Source of the DNA: a virus
IMG/VR virus record: IMGVR_UViG_3300006947_000018
Span: 1-48,228 of that record
Reading direction: 5' to 3' (one strand)
DNA: 48,228 nucleotides
Below the pieces are notes generated by a model that saw only the letters and a list, made by a program, of their open reading frames with translations, was not told the DNA's origin and made no database searches. A program made the translations under genes and the position numbers. Positions 17,439 to 25,458 of this stretch are shown in pieces (the stretch's first letter is position 1; each line of letters opens with the position of its first letter).

Positions 17439-18651
17439 CGCATAACTCAACTAATCGAGGGAATATCTCACGCCAATTCTGCTCTCTGATTTTGTCGAGT
17501 TGATCATTGTAAACTTTAAACTTTAGCCAACCATCCTCGTCCCATTCATCATTATCAAACATGGATAATAGATTTCCTAGGCTATGGTTATTACCAAAGT
17601 CAGTTCTAAACTGTGAGTGTATCTGTGTTCTTGCTTCTGGGTGTATTATCTTAGGACTTAAAAACGAAGGATCGTATACATAATTTAAATGTACATGTAA
17701 GCCTAACTCTCTTGTTGCCCACTTGTGAAACTCTCCTAAATAAGGATAGTTATAAGCACTTACGGTTTGACATATACTGGTTTCAATCCAATCCTCTGCC
17801 ATAATTTGCTGTAAGTGATTTGTTACTGTTTCCCAATCACTTGGGTATCTAATATAATGATTGCGTTCTGCTAAATCGTCTATACTAGCACTAACTTGTA
17901 TTTTGCCAAACTGTTTCCATATATCAAATGTTTTTTCTGGTAAGTTTGTCATATTAATATTATACCATAGAGTCATATCCTTTGCTCTTCCGGAAACTAT
18001 TAATTTTTCTAAATATTCCCAATGCTTTTTAATTAGTGTTGGCTCACCGCCATTGATATATACTAATTCTAAATTGGGTGCTGATTCGAATAAGTCGTCC
18101 CAAAAATTATCTTCTTCGGGCCACTTGTATTCGTCTTTGTCTATGTTACCATATTTAGTAACGAAGTCCAAAGTTGCTTCAATTTTCTTATAATCATTGC
18201 GCCACTGAGATGAACTTGCTGGATTACAAGTACGACACCTGACATTGCACAAATTACCAAGACGAAGCTCAACAAAACGAAGATCCATATCAATGTGGCC
18301 ATCTTCCCCCACAAGGTCCTTTGCTCGTACATGGTCGAAGTGTTTAAAAACTTCAGCCTCGGACTGTCTCTTACTTGTAATTCCTTTCCTTTCTTCATCA
18401 TAACACCTCGTACATGCGGCAGGTTCTTCGTCATTAAGCATTTGTAGTCTGACTTCTTTATAATAGTCAGAATTCATAATTTGCTCTATGCTATGGTTAT
18501 TTAAATCTAACCATTCATTTCCACCGTCTTCTCTATTGTTTTTACTTCTACTTGCTCCATTTTTGTGATCACTTATACAGCATAACGTACATCCACCATG
18601 TGGGTGCGTTGCCAAATGTGTAAATGGCAGAGGGCAATAAGTTTTACTCAT
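17431..18651 (-). CDS. Radical SAM protein with N-terminal twitch-type cysteine domain (copy 4)
   Basis: This 406-residue protein has an auxiliary region with CPLPF (Cys6), Cys21, Cys24, Cys25 and CTRC (Cys80, Cys83). The core motif is CNVRCRTC (Cys135, Cys139, Cys142), and INGGEP has GGEP at 201-204. The end is short, without a C-terminal SPASM domain, as expected if the auxiliary domain is N-terminal. Its start overlaps a tiny ORF as ATGA, and its stop overlaps the glycosyltransferase start. The substrate is unknown. It is closer to copy 5 than to copies 1 and 2, judging by the CC pair and the CRTC core. Confidence 0.85.
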   Translation of the reverse strand: MSKTYCPLPFTHLATHPHGGCTLCCISDHKNGASRSKNNREDGGNEWLDLNNHSIEQIMNSDYYKEVRLQMLNDEEPAACTRCYDEERKGITSKRQSEAEVFKHFDHVRAKDLVGEDGHIDMDLRFVELRLGNLCNVRCRTCNPASSSQWRNDYKKIEATLDFVTKYGNIDKDEYKWPEEDNFWDDLFESAPNLELVYINGGEPTLIKKHWEYLEKLIVSGRAKDMTLWYNINMTNLPEKTFDIWKQFGKIQVSASIDDLAERNHYIRYPSDWETVTNHLQQIMAEDWIETSICQTVSAYNYPYLGEFHKWATRELGLHVHLNYVYDPSFLSPKIIHPEARTQIHSQFRTDFGNNHSLGNLLSMFDNDEWDEDGWLKFKVYNDQLDKIREQNWREIFPRLVELCDE

Positions 18652-18743
18652 TTTCTTCTATTCATCCTGTTAGCAGTTCTCTGAAAACTTTTTTCTAAAA
18701 AAGTATTCCACCAACTCGACCAACAGCCTCTTAACCTATTCAT
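18648..18743 (-). CDS. Tiny basic protein, 31 residues
   Basis: An ORF fitted exactly between two genes: its ATG overlaps the last codons of the 67-residue gene and its TGA overlaps the next ATG (ATGA). The product is basic and aromatic (MNRLRGCWSSWWNTF, then Lys/Arg-rich). The overlaps at both ends suggest translational coupling rather than chance. It is too short to assign; a membrane-surface amphipathic peptide is possible. Confidence 0.4.
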   Translation of the reverse strand: MNRLRGCWSSWWNTFLEKSFQRTANRMNRRK

Positions 18744-18939
18744 CATCTTTACGATCTCTCAATTTTTCTGTCATGCTATCTTCAGGCGGTATTTCCGCAT
18801 CAGCATTAGCAAATCTTCTACGTTGTATGGCATCCCAATTAACGTTTTTCCATTCGTTCGCGGCATCATGTGTTTCAGCGACTGCCTTCAGCAAGTCGTC
18901 TACACTTGAATCTGCTCGAGTGTTTCTTTTAGTTGTCAT
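18736..18939 (-). CDS. Small hypothetical protein, 67 residues
   Basis: A charged, soluble protein with a helical, alanine-rich middle (about residues 12-40) and an acidic/basic tail ending in KDDE. It overlaps the stop of the 59-residue gene upstream (the ATG lies in that gene's last codons) and the tiny ORF downstream, so it is part of the same transcript between the two radical SAM genes. No family recognised. Confidence 0.6.
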   Translation of the reverse strand: MTTKRNTRADSSVDDLLKAVAETHDAANEWKNVNWDAIQRRRFANADAEIPPEDSMTEKLRDRKDDE

Positions 18940-19108
18940 TTATTAATCTCCATGATTCTTTAAATAAACAAAACCGTGTGTGGCTATCGGCAGTTTTATA
19001 TATAAACTGCATTGCCAGTAATTGTACAACCTCGCCCTCAAACTTTCCGTTAAGGTTACAAGTATGTTCTATTCTATCGCCTAATTTTGGTTGTTTACTT
19101 TTACTCAT
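18929..19108 (-). CDS. Small hypothetical protein, 59 residues
   Basis: The ATG is at 19108, just past the stop of radical SAM copy 5; the stop overlaps the next ATG by 11 bases. It has a compact beta-rich pattern (LGDRIEHTCNLNGKFEGEVV, then Q-F-I-Y-K-T and R-F-C-L-F) typical of a small SH3-like or KOW-like fold, but this is a guess from strand pattern only. Similar short proteins occur in cyanophages, as far as I recall. Confidence 0.6.
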   Translation of the reverse strand: MSKSKQPKLGDRIEHTCNLNGKFEGEVVQLLAMQFIYKTADSHTRFCLFKESWRLINDN

Positions 19109-19109
19109 A

Positions 19110-20339
19110 TTATATACTTATCATGTTATCCTTTAGTACTTCAAAAAGTTCTGTAAATGTATCCTCAAAACTTTCGTCTCTGTATACATCTCCTGCTTTA
19201 ACCTGTGCCACAAACATTCTCCAATGTTCATCAGTACTTTCTGTACCGGCGTGTGCTACTAATGGTGATATGTCCTTGTCGTATTTTATTTGGTCCCAAG
19301 CAGGTAATCCATGTTTTTCAGGATTAGTAACTCTGTCCATAATTGTTTCTTTTAATGGTGAAGGAACGACATTTGCTTCACACCATTCTGGAAAATGTAC
19401 TAGATTATTCCAAATCATAAATTCAGGGTATTCTGTTTCAAAGAAATGATGAAACTCTCTTAGATAAAAGAAGTTCCACACACTTACGGTATGTGTAACA
19501 TTTATGTTAACATGATCGTGCTCAGTGTGTAACTTATAAAATTTGTCTAAGTTTGCTAATACATTATTATCCCAACTATCTCCGTGACGCAGATAATCAA
19601 ACTTTTCTGCTACGCCATCTAAACTTATATTGAACCCTAAGTTCTCAAAGTTGCCTACAATTTTATCTATCAGTTTGTCATTGTAGAATGTTCCGTTAGT
19701 GCTGAGAGTAATCATTATATTTTTGCTTACTCCCATGTCAACTAACTTGTCAATGAGTTTACGAAACTCTTTCATATAGAAAGGCTCGCCTCCCATTATT
19801 TCTAAAACTTTTACATGTGGTAACCAATCTTCTATATCTAACCAGAACTTAGAATTTTCTAAGTCGTGTAAATCTATTTTCGAAGGTGGCTCCCAAAATG
19901 ATATTTCTCTATCAATTGATTCCTTTCTCCATTTACTGCTGTAATTTGCATTACAAGTTCTACATTTCAAATTACATGCGTTACCTAGTATAAGTTGATA
20001 ATCCCGCGGCATATCGGGTTCAGCCTCGTAATCTATTCCATCTGGGTATCTCCATTCTGCGTAACCATTGTATAATTGTCGTTTAGACTCCTTACCGTTG
20101 TCTTCGTCTATCCAACATGTAGCACAATTCTCTGGCTTGTTGCCTTCGCGAATTTCATGCCTTAAATCTTTCATATAATCACTATGAAAAATATCTCTAA
20201 TAGAGTCTTCCCCTAACGTGTAGTCTGAGCCGTCCGGTCGCGATATTCTTTCACGAGCAATACAGCAACTTCGTAAAGTTCCGCCTGGTTCGTTACTGAG
20301 GTGTGTCCACAGTAGACTACAATGTTTAGGTTCGCTCAT
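19110..20339 (-). CDS. Radical SAM protein with N-terminal twitch-type cysteine domain (copy 5)
   Basis: This 409-residue protein has an auxiliary region with Cys7, a CC pair (Cys25-Cys26) and CATC (Cys72, Cys75); the core is CNLKCRTC (Cys122, Cys126, Cys129); IMGGEP has GGEP at 183-186. It overlaps the PLP-enzyme gene by 14 bases, so the two are likely to act in one pathway. The shared length and motif spacing with copy 4 point to a duplication, with three small genes now in between. Substrate unknown. Confidence 0.85.
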   Translation of the reverse strand: MSEPKHCSLLWTHLSNEPGGTLRSCCIARERISRPDGSDYTLGEDSIRDIFHSDYMKDLRHEIREGNKPENCATCWIDEDNGKESKRQLYNGYAEWRYPDGIDYEAEPDMPRDYQLILGNACNLKCRTCNANYSSKWRKESIDREISFWEPPSKIDLHDLENSKFWLDIEDWLPHVKVLEIMGGEPFYMKEFRKLIDKLVDMGVSKNIMITLSTNGTFYNDKLIDKIVGNFENLGFNISLDGVAEKFDYLRHGDSWDNNVLANLDKFYKLHTEHDHVNINVTHTVSVWNFFYLREFHHFFETEYPEFMIWNNLVHFPEWCEANVVPSPLKETIMDRVTNPEKHGLPAWDQIKYDKDISPLVAHAGTESTDEHWRMFVAQVKAGDVYRDESFEDTFTELFEVLKDNMISI

Positions 20340-21240
20340 ATTCTTCTACTAACAACTTTGATATACAAAGTCTAGTTAAATCGTTTCCTCTATTAAAACT
20401 GTCGTGTTTTGTTTGATTGCTTTGGGCAAATATAATACAGTTAGTTGGTTTCAACTGTAACCTATTACATACTACCATGTGCGCCTTCATATACTTGTTA
20501 GGTATATAATCTGGTCCCCACGCACTCATGGCATACTCGCCAATCATAGCACCAAAGTTATTTACTATACCGTGTTGATTAGCAAACAATACAGCATCGT
20601 CTATTTCTTTACGTTGTAAACGTATGCCTGCTCTTGCTCCTATGATAGGAAACGTTTTGCCTAAACTAAACGTAACTTCCTCTACACACGGTTTATCTAT
20701 GTTAATACTTATGCCATAGCACATACCAAAGTAGGCCATATCTATTAAAACAGGCACATTATTATGTGTACACCAGTCAAGTAATTCATTCATGTCTTCT
20801 TTTACACGACCAGTATCGCTAAAAGGACAACTGATAATTACAGCATCGCCTTCTTGAACTTGCTCGTAATTATAAATCCATGACCATTTAGCATCTAAAT
20901 TATTACTAGCAACTTTGTGCATCATAAAGTCACCTTTATAAAACTTAAAGGTTTTTTTGCTATGTCTTTGCATGAACATACTAAATGCTTCACTGGTTCC
21001 GTTAGTTTGTGTAACATGCGGAAAAGCATCTAAGCCACTGATAGTATTTAACTGGCTACTTCTAATCCATCTGCCAAACATTTCTACAAACTTTTCTCTA
21101 TGATCTGTTACGCCATCCGCGGCAAAGAAGTCTCGCCACTCATATGTGCTTTCACAGAAATCTCTAAGTTCCCATGTAATGTCTTTGTCCTGAATTGCAT
21201 ATCCACCGTTAAGTGGTCCGCTGTAGTTATACTCACTCAT
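20326..21240 (-). CDS. PLP-dependent aminotransferase-like enzyme (fold type I)
   Basis: This 304-residue protein has TQTNGTSEAF (the phosphate-binding loop before the cofactor), PVLIDMAYFG (Asp167, pairs with the pyridine nitrogen) and SLGKTFPIIGARAGIRL with Lys195 as the Schiff-base lysine and a downstream Arg. The order matches class I/II aminotransferases. At about 300 residues it is shorter than the usual 380-400: the N-terminal arm and the C-terminal domain appear reduced. It may be an aminotransferase, or a lyase or decarboxylase of the same fold. It is coupled to the oxygenase upstream and the radical SAM gene downstream. Confidence 0.75.
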   Translation of the reverse strand: MSEYNYSGPLNGGYAIQDKDITWELRDFCESTYEWRDFFAADGVTDHREKFVEMFGRWIRSSQLNTISGLDAFPHVTQTNGTSEAFSMFMQRHSKKTFKFYKGDFMMHKVASNNLDAKWSWIYNYEQVQEGDAVIISCPFSDTGRVKEDMNELLDWCTHNNVPVLIDMAYFGMCYGISINIDKPCVEEVTFSLGKTFPIIGARAGIRLQRKEIDDAVLFANQHGIVNNFGAMIGEYAMSAWGPDYIPNKYMKAHMVVCNRLQLKPTNCIIFAQSNQTKHDSFNRGNDLTRLCISKLLVEEYERT

Positions 21241-22021
21241 CGCTTTCTAATTTTCCATGTCCGTATTCATTTTCTAAATGGTAAGGTTGATCGGCATCTT
21301 TATCGTACCAATACAAACTTTTGTGTGGTGGATCTCTCCAATCATGCTTACTGTCTGCTATGTAGTAAAATAATCTAAACCCTACTCTAAACCTGTCCTC
21401 AGGACATGTAATAGGATTAGGGTGTCCGTGGAATCCACGTTTGTGATATTTCCAAATAACAACATTACCCATCTCTGGCGGATAACTTACAACCTTATGA
21501 GTTTTATCAAAATCCCAAAACTGTAAATCTCCGTGCCATTCTGGATCCCAGTCAGGTGTAAAGTATAATATTAAACTTAACGCTCTGTGCGTTTGGCATT
21601 CTTCATTCCAGTTAAAGTCGGAATGTATCTTAAGGCTATCGCCCTGAAAACTTTTCATATAACCAGCACCGACTAAATATGGGTCTGGTAATAAATGCGG
21701 TACGTCACATACCTTCCTTAGCCAACCTAAAAACTCTGGACTATGTAAAGCACTAACAAGTTGCCTAGCCACCGGCGCATGTTCTAGTTCCTTGCACTCT
21801 TCCATGTAACTTTTTGCCCTAGTAAATGTAGTCCAATGCTTTTTAGGTATTGTAATACTTTCTTCATACAATGCTTTACTTACTTCTGCTGGTATAAAAT
21901 CATTTAAGGCAAGGGTTGGATAAGGTGGGGTATAGCGATACTGCTCATTTAATTTAAGCATCTCGTTATCACTGCCCCACTTATCGTGTATGTGATCAAT
22001 TATAAGTTGATCTATGTTCAT
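21233..22021 (-). CDS. 2-oxoglutarate/Fe(II)-dependent oxygenase (prolyl-hydroxylase-like)
   Basis: This 262-residue protein has KIHSDFNW (iron ligands His133 and Asp135), a strand-rich LSLILYF, then GFHGHP (distal His198 or His200) and RFRVGFRLFYY, where Arg211 would bind the 2-oxoglutarate carboxylate. This is the classic HxD...H...R layout of the P4Hc/2OG-FeII_3 group. The substrate is unknown and could be a sugar, amino acid or peptide. It starts as TAATG on the dehydrogenase stop and overlaps the PLP gene by 8 bases. Confidence 0.8.
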   Translation of the reverse strand: MNIDQLIIDHIHDKWGSDNEMLKLNEQYRYTPPYPTLALNDFIPAEVSKALYEESITIPKKHWTTFTRAKSYMEECKELEHAPVARQLVSALHSPEFLGWLRKVCDVPHLLPDPYLVGAGYMKSFQGDSLKIHSDFNWNEECQTHRALSLILYFTPDWDPEWHGDLQFWDFDKTHKVVSYPPEMGNVVIWKYHKRGFHGHPNPITCPEDRFRVGFRLFYYIADSKHDWRDPPHKSLYWYDKDADQPYHLENEYGHGKLESDE

Positions 22022-23310
22022 TATGCTCCTCTAGTGTTGCCGTAATGGATAACCTGAACACCTGTAATGTCAGGCGTCTTTCTCCATGGGTCAACTACGA
22101 TACTTCCATTCGCAAAACTTAACTCTGTTCCGTTACCAGTCTTGACACTTAATGCTTCATCGCAATCTGTGACATTATGCTCACCATACCAATTAGGCAC
22201 CGTATCAAGTTGGTCACCGTATGTGACTCCTGGGTTATGTGCTAATAAGTATACTGCTGGATTGTTTAATACATCCTCCGGCGGCGTGTCACCAGTTTGT
22301 TCGTCATAGTAATACAATGGATGCCCTTGGGCAACAACATAGTGACCTACAAGCATACTACTAGAACCACTTTCATATGGCACTAATGGTTTGTATGCTT
22401 TACCTACTATAACTATAGGTATGTCATTTGCTAAGTCTAGCAATCTTTTTGCCATGTTCTCTGCTTGTACTTCTCTTGAAAGCATTACAGCATCAAACAA
22501 ATCGTATCCTAAGCCTAAGTTTTCAGCCATCCAACGTAACGCGATATTATCTCTAGGGTGACAAGCACCGCCATCGCCCATGCCCGGCTTCATGTACCCA
22601 GGTCCCATAATACGTCTGTCTGAATTTGCCAAAGCATCGCACACAACTTCTGCGTTAATGTTGCCTGACGCTTCTGCTACGTCTTGTATCATATTAACTA
22701 AACTAACTTTCGCTGATATAAATGTATTATAGAAAACCTTAATACATTCGCATTCGTCCCATGTACCTATAACATAGTTTGGGTCGTTTTGCATTATTGT
22801 TTTGTAGAAGTCTACTAGTTCTTTTGCGTCACCAGTTTCACTTCCATCTTCTGTTCCAATCATTACCATTTCTGGATTAACCATATCCCACTTCACAGTA
22901 CCCATAGCAATTAAGTATGGATTGTACACAAAGCGAGTGTTAGTCATTAGAGGAATAAATTCTCTTCTTACAGTACCAGGCAGTACTGTCGATATAAGGA
23001 CTATTAATTGTTCTTGGGTCGCTACAGCATTTACTTTACTAAGAATGTCTTTAACTATTGTATAATCAAAGTCCTTGTTTGGTAAATGGCTGGTAGGTGC
23101 CTTGCCATCATACTGTGGGTCATGTGGTGTAGGTACTGCGATAAAAACAATTTCTTGTCCTCTTACAGCATCTTCCATATTATCAACCATTGTAAAGTTT
23201 TCAGGCTCTACTGGGTTAACATCATAACCAACAACATCATGGACCTCGGCGACCATTTCGGCGCAGGCTTGTCCTAACTTACCTACTCCGATGAATCCGA
23301 TTGAGGCCAT
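22021..23310 (-). CDS. UDP-glucose/GDP-mannose dehydrogenase family protein
   Basis: It starts at the ATG 23310: GGAG ends 6 bases before it and abuts the other ATG at 23316. The product is 429 residues with the NAD-binding IGFIGVGKLG, FIAVPTP, the VLISTVLPGT strand, a central helix region KVFYNTFISAK (conserved Asn/Lys), and GGACHPRD with the catalytic Cys250 (GGxCxPxD). It oxidises a nucleotide sugar at C6 to a uronic acid. The C-terminal third (VIVGKAYKP) is the UDP-binding domain. It is the first gene of the long - strand run and could feed the glycosyltransferases with a uronic acid donor. Confidence 0.9.
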   Translation of the reverse strand: MASIGFIGVGKLGQACAEMVAEVHDVVGYDVNPVEPENFTMVDNMEDAVRGQEIVFIAVPTPHDPQYDGKAPTSHLPNKDFDYTIVKDILSKVNAVATQEQLIVLISTVLPGTVRREFIPLMTNTRFVYNPYLIAMGTVKWDMVNPEMVMIGTEDGSETGDAKELVDFYKTIMQNDPNYVIGTWDECECIKVFYNTFISAKVSLVNMIQDVAEASGNINAEVVCDALANSDRRIMGPGYMKPGMGDGGACHPRDNIALRWMAENLGLGYDLFDAVMLSREVQAENMAKRLLDLANDIPIVIVGKAYKPLVPYESGSSSMLVGHYVVAQGHPLYYYDEQTGDTPPEDVLNNPAVYLLAHNPGVTYGDQLDTVPNWYGEHNVTDCDEALSVKTGNGTELSFANGSIVVDPWRKTPDITGVQVIHYGNTRGA

Positions 23311-23356
23311 TTTCATCTCCTGTTATTGTCTCGTGCACTATTATCTAGTACACTCA

Positions 23357-23364
23357 TATTTATC
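23357..23364 (-). promoter_or_regulatory. Possible late-type promoter element (GATAAATA)
   Basis: GATAAATA on the - strand, 46 bases before the start of the dehydrogenase gene, in a gap that has no TTGACA/TATAAT promoter for this strand. The T4 late promoter is TATAAATA, so this is a one-base variant. It is inferred to drive the tailoring operon late in infection. Confidence 0.35.
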
Positions 23365-23368
23365 ATTG

Positions 23369-23493
23369 CATAAATACTAGTATGGCAAATGATGATCCGC
23401 CTAATGATTGTAAATTAATAGAAGAAATAAGATAAATAATTTACATAAGAATATAACATAAGGTTATATTAGTATCAGAGTATTCACTCGTAG
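23369..23493 (+). promoter_or_regulatory. Intergenic control region of the cytochrome/copper monooxygenase gene
   Basis: It contains CATAAATA (23369-23376) and GATAAATA (23431-23438), both T4-late-like, and a sigma-70-like pair: TTTACA (23440-23445), 17 bases, GTTATA or TTATAT (from 23463). A perfect inverted repeat AATATAAC/GTTATATT (23450-23457 and 23463-23470, 5-base loop) lies over that -10 region and could be an operator. No gene is seen here except a 17-codon ORF without a ribosome binding site. Confidence 0.35.
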
Positions 23494-23520
23494 TTGATAC
23501 GCAATCCAAAGGAAAATAAA

Positions 23521-24804
23521 ATGTACAAGTATATAGCCGTGGCTCTGATAGCCATATGGTCTACATCAGTGTGGGCTACAGATTATGCTACAGAAGTAGC
23601 AGATATTATTAATAATAATTGTGTAGTATGTCATAGAGCAGGTGGCATAGGACCAATGAGTTTTGAAACGTATGACCAAGTTAGACCATGGGCGCCATTA
23701 ATGGCTATTAAAGTAATGAAAAGAGAAATGCCACCTTATGCGTATGATCACGGTGTTGGTATACAAAAGTTACAAGGCGACTGGCGCCTATCCCAAGAAG
23801 AGATTGATACTTTTGTTGAATGGGTAGACACTGGAGCAATGTATGGCAATACAGAAATTGTAGTACAGCCTGTAGTATTTCCAAATGATAATGAATGGAG
23901 TTTCGCACAGGACTTTGGTGAACCTGACCTTATAATTGCGTCAACTCCTATAGATATTCCTGCCGAGGGAGCGGATCTTTGGCATAAACATTATGTGCCT
24001 GCCGGCAACGAAGTGCCTAGGTGTATTAAAGCAGTTCAAGTTAAGCCACGTGGAGATGCTAAGGCTGTAGTACATCATGCTAATAGTTCTGTGTTCTTAA
24101 CAAACGAAGAAACTGGAGAGTTAGAACGTTATGGACAGTTAACTGAATATGCCATGGGCAAGTGGGGTGAGATACCAGGCGATGGTGTGTGCCGTACACT
24201 TCCAGCAGACTCACAAATCCTTTGGGACATTCATATGTATCCAGGAGGGGTTGGAGCAACAGCACAAGGACTGGCAGTTAAAGATAATATAGTAGAGATT
24301 GGACTATGGTTCCATGAAGTAGGATATGAGGACAAGAGTTACAATCAAGACTTGGCACTATACCCTTTGCGAGATGGTTATGAGAATGGTCACTTAATTA
24401 TACCTCCTAATGGTTATGCTATGACACAAGGGTTTAAGTCTTTTGATCACCCAGTGCGTATAGACAGTTTCCAACCACATGGACACTTGCGGATGAATGC
24501 CGCCAGCCTAGAGATATTTTATCCTGAAAGCGGACGTACAGAAAAGATAGGACAAGTATCTAACTGGAGTGCGACTTGGCACCACAGCCATTTGTTTGAT
24601 ACTTCCGTGGCACCACTAGTTCCTGCTGGTGCGGTACTAGTTATGAAACAATGGTATGATAATACTGCTGATAATCCAAACAACCCTGATTCAGATATGT
24701 GGGTAGTAGATGGTAGTAGGACTGGAGACGAAATGTCTCATTTTTGGATAGCCGTTACACACTTAGATGATAAAGGCTATAGTAAATTAAAGGCTAGTCG
24801 TTGA
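23521..24804 (+). CDS. Exported cytochrome c fused to a copper type II (PHM-like) monooxygenase
   Basis: The ATG at 23521, 7 bases after AAAGGA, is preferred to an upstream TTG (23494) because it places a signal peptide (MYKYIAVALIAIWSTSVWA) at the N-terminus. Mature domain 1 has CVVCH (Cys34, Cys37, His38), a heme c site, with a MPPY methionine (Met70) as possible distal ligand. Domain 2 shows the copper ligands of peptidylglycine-hydroxylating/dopamine-beta-type monooxygenases in order: His185-His186, His238 (CuH), His320-x-His322 and Met375 (CuM). Such fusions exist in bacteria, acting in the periplasm with the heme as electron carrier. The gene stands alone, with an opposite orientation to its neighbours. 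It looks like an auxiliary metabolic gene taken from a host. The substrate is unknown. Confidence 0.8.
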   Translation: MYKYIAVALIAIWSTSVWATDYATEVADIINNNCVVCHRAGGIGPMSFETYDQVRPWAPLMAIKVMKREMPPYAYDHGVGIQKLQGDWRLSQEEIDTFVEWVDTGAMYGNTEIVVQPVVFPNDNEWSFAQDFGEPDLIIASTPIDIPAEGADLWHKHYVPAGNEVPRCIKAVQVKPRGDAKAVVHHANSSVFLTNEETGELERYGQLTEYAMGKWGEIPGDGVCRTLPADSQILWDIHMYPGGVGATAQGLAVKDNIVEIGLWFHEVGYEDKSYNQDLALYPLRDGYENGHLIIPPNGYAMTQGFKSFDHPVRIDSFQPHGHLRMNAASLEIFYPESGRTEKIGQVSNWSATWHHSHLFDTSVAPLVPAGAVLVMKQWYDNTADNPNNPDSDMWVVDGSRTGDEMSHFWIAVTHLDDKGYSKLKASR

Positions 24805-25153
24805 AGTCTGGGTGGGTGTCGTTGCCTATTATACCGTCATACCCTTTGAAGCGATAATAAACTGAAAGTTCTGCGCCTTTCTTAACAGGTATAACTGTGT
24901 GTATTGTTCTGTCACCTTTGTCTGTGCTTATGTAACAGTTAGGACTTTCTGAATGGTTAATAAATCCACCAAGCGGTGTTCTAACCCATTCGTGCCTGTC
25001 TTGATTATACACTAAGACATGTGTTTCACCTAATACAGTACCGGCTTCGATATCCTGAGTAGCATGTAGGCCTAGGCCGTCTATTTTAGATTGTTTAATT
25101 GTTAAACCTTCTGGTAAAGGTCTATAGGTAAAGTCGTTAAACGTCTTGCTCAC
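24794..25153 (-). CDS. SET-domain protein
   Basis: This 119-residue protein has a minimal SET fold: GLGLHATQDIEAGTVLGE, GGFINHSESPNC (the NHS motif that binds SAM), and a closing ELSVYYRFKGYDG with the catalytic-type tyrosines. SET proteins methylate lysine side chains; some small ones are inactive scaffolds. It converges with the + strand copper enzyme and overlaps its end by 11 bases. The start overlaps the glutaredoxin stop as ATGA. Confidence 0.8.
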   Translation of the reverse strand: MSKTFNDFTYRPLPEGLTIKQSKIDGLGLHATQDIEAGTVLGETHVLVYNQDRHEWVRTPLGGFINHSESPNCYISTDKGDRTIHTVIPVKKGAELSVYYRFKGYDGIIGNDTHPDFND

Positions 25154-25458
25154 GATAACACTTCTTTAAGTTCACCGGCAGTATGCATTTCTGTTATAAT
25201 GTCACATCCACCAATTAGTTCTCCCTTAGCAAATAGTTGAGGGAAAGTAGGCCAATCAGATATGTCCGGCAATGTAGCACGAATCTCAGGATTCTCAAGT
25301 ATATCTACATAACCAAACTCTGCGTTACATTCTATAAGAGCCTGTACTGTTCTAGCACTGAATCCACATTGTGGTTCATAAGGTGTTCCCTTCATGTATA
25401 ACAAAATAGGTGTTTCTGCTATCTGCTTTTTGATTTTTTCTTCTACTGTTTCGCTCAT
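25150..25458 (-). CDS. Monothiol glutaredoxin (Grx4/GrxD type)
   Basis: This 102-residue protein has MKGTPYEPQCGFS, the monothiol active site with Cys31, then WPTFPQLFAKGELIGGCDI (cis-proline and glutathione-binding region). Grx4 proteins bind a [2Fe-2S] cluster with glutathione and hand it to targets. The length and motifs are complete. With six radical SAM proteins (including QueE) in the window, a role in Fe-S supply is a plausible inference. It overlaps its neighbours by 4 bases on both sides. Confidence 0.9.
   Translation of the reverse strand: MSETVEEKIKKQIAETPILLYMKGTPYEPQCGFSARTVQALIECNAEFGYVDILENPEIRATLPDISDWPTFPQLFAKGELIGGCDIITEMHTAGELKEVLS

Noticed and set aside
23382-23435. 17-codon + strand ORF (MANDDPPNDC...) before the copper enzyme gene
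   Set aside because: No ribosome binding site, very short, and surrounded by promoter-like elements; at most a remnant or leader peptide.
23494-23520. TTG as the start of the copper enzyme
   Set aside because: It would put a polar stretch before the signal peptide and lies upstream of the AAAGGA site that serves the ATG at 23521.
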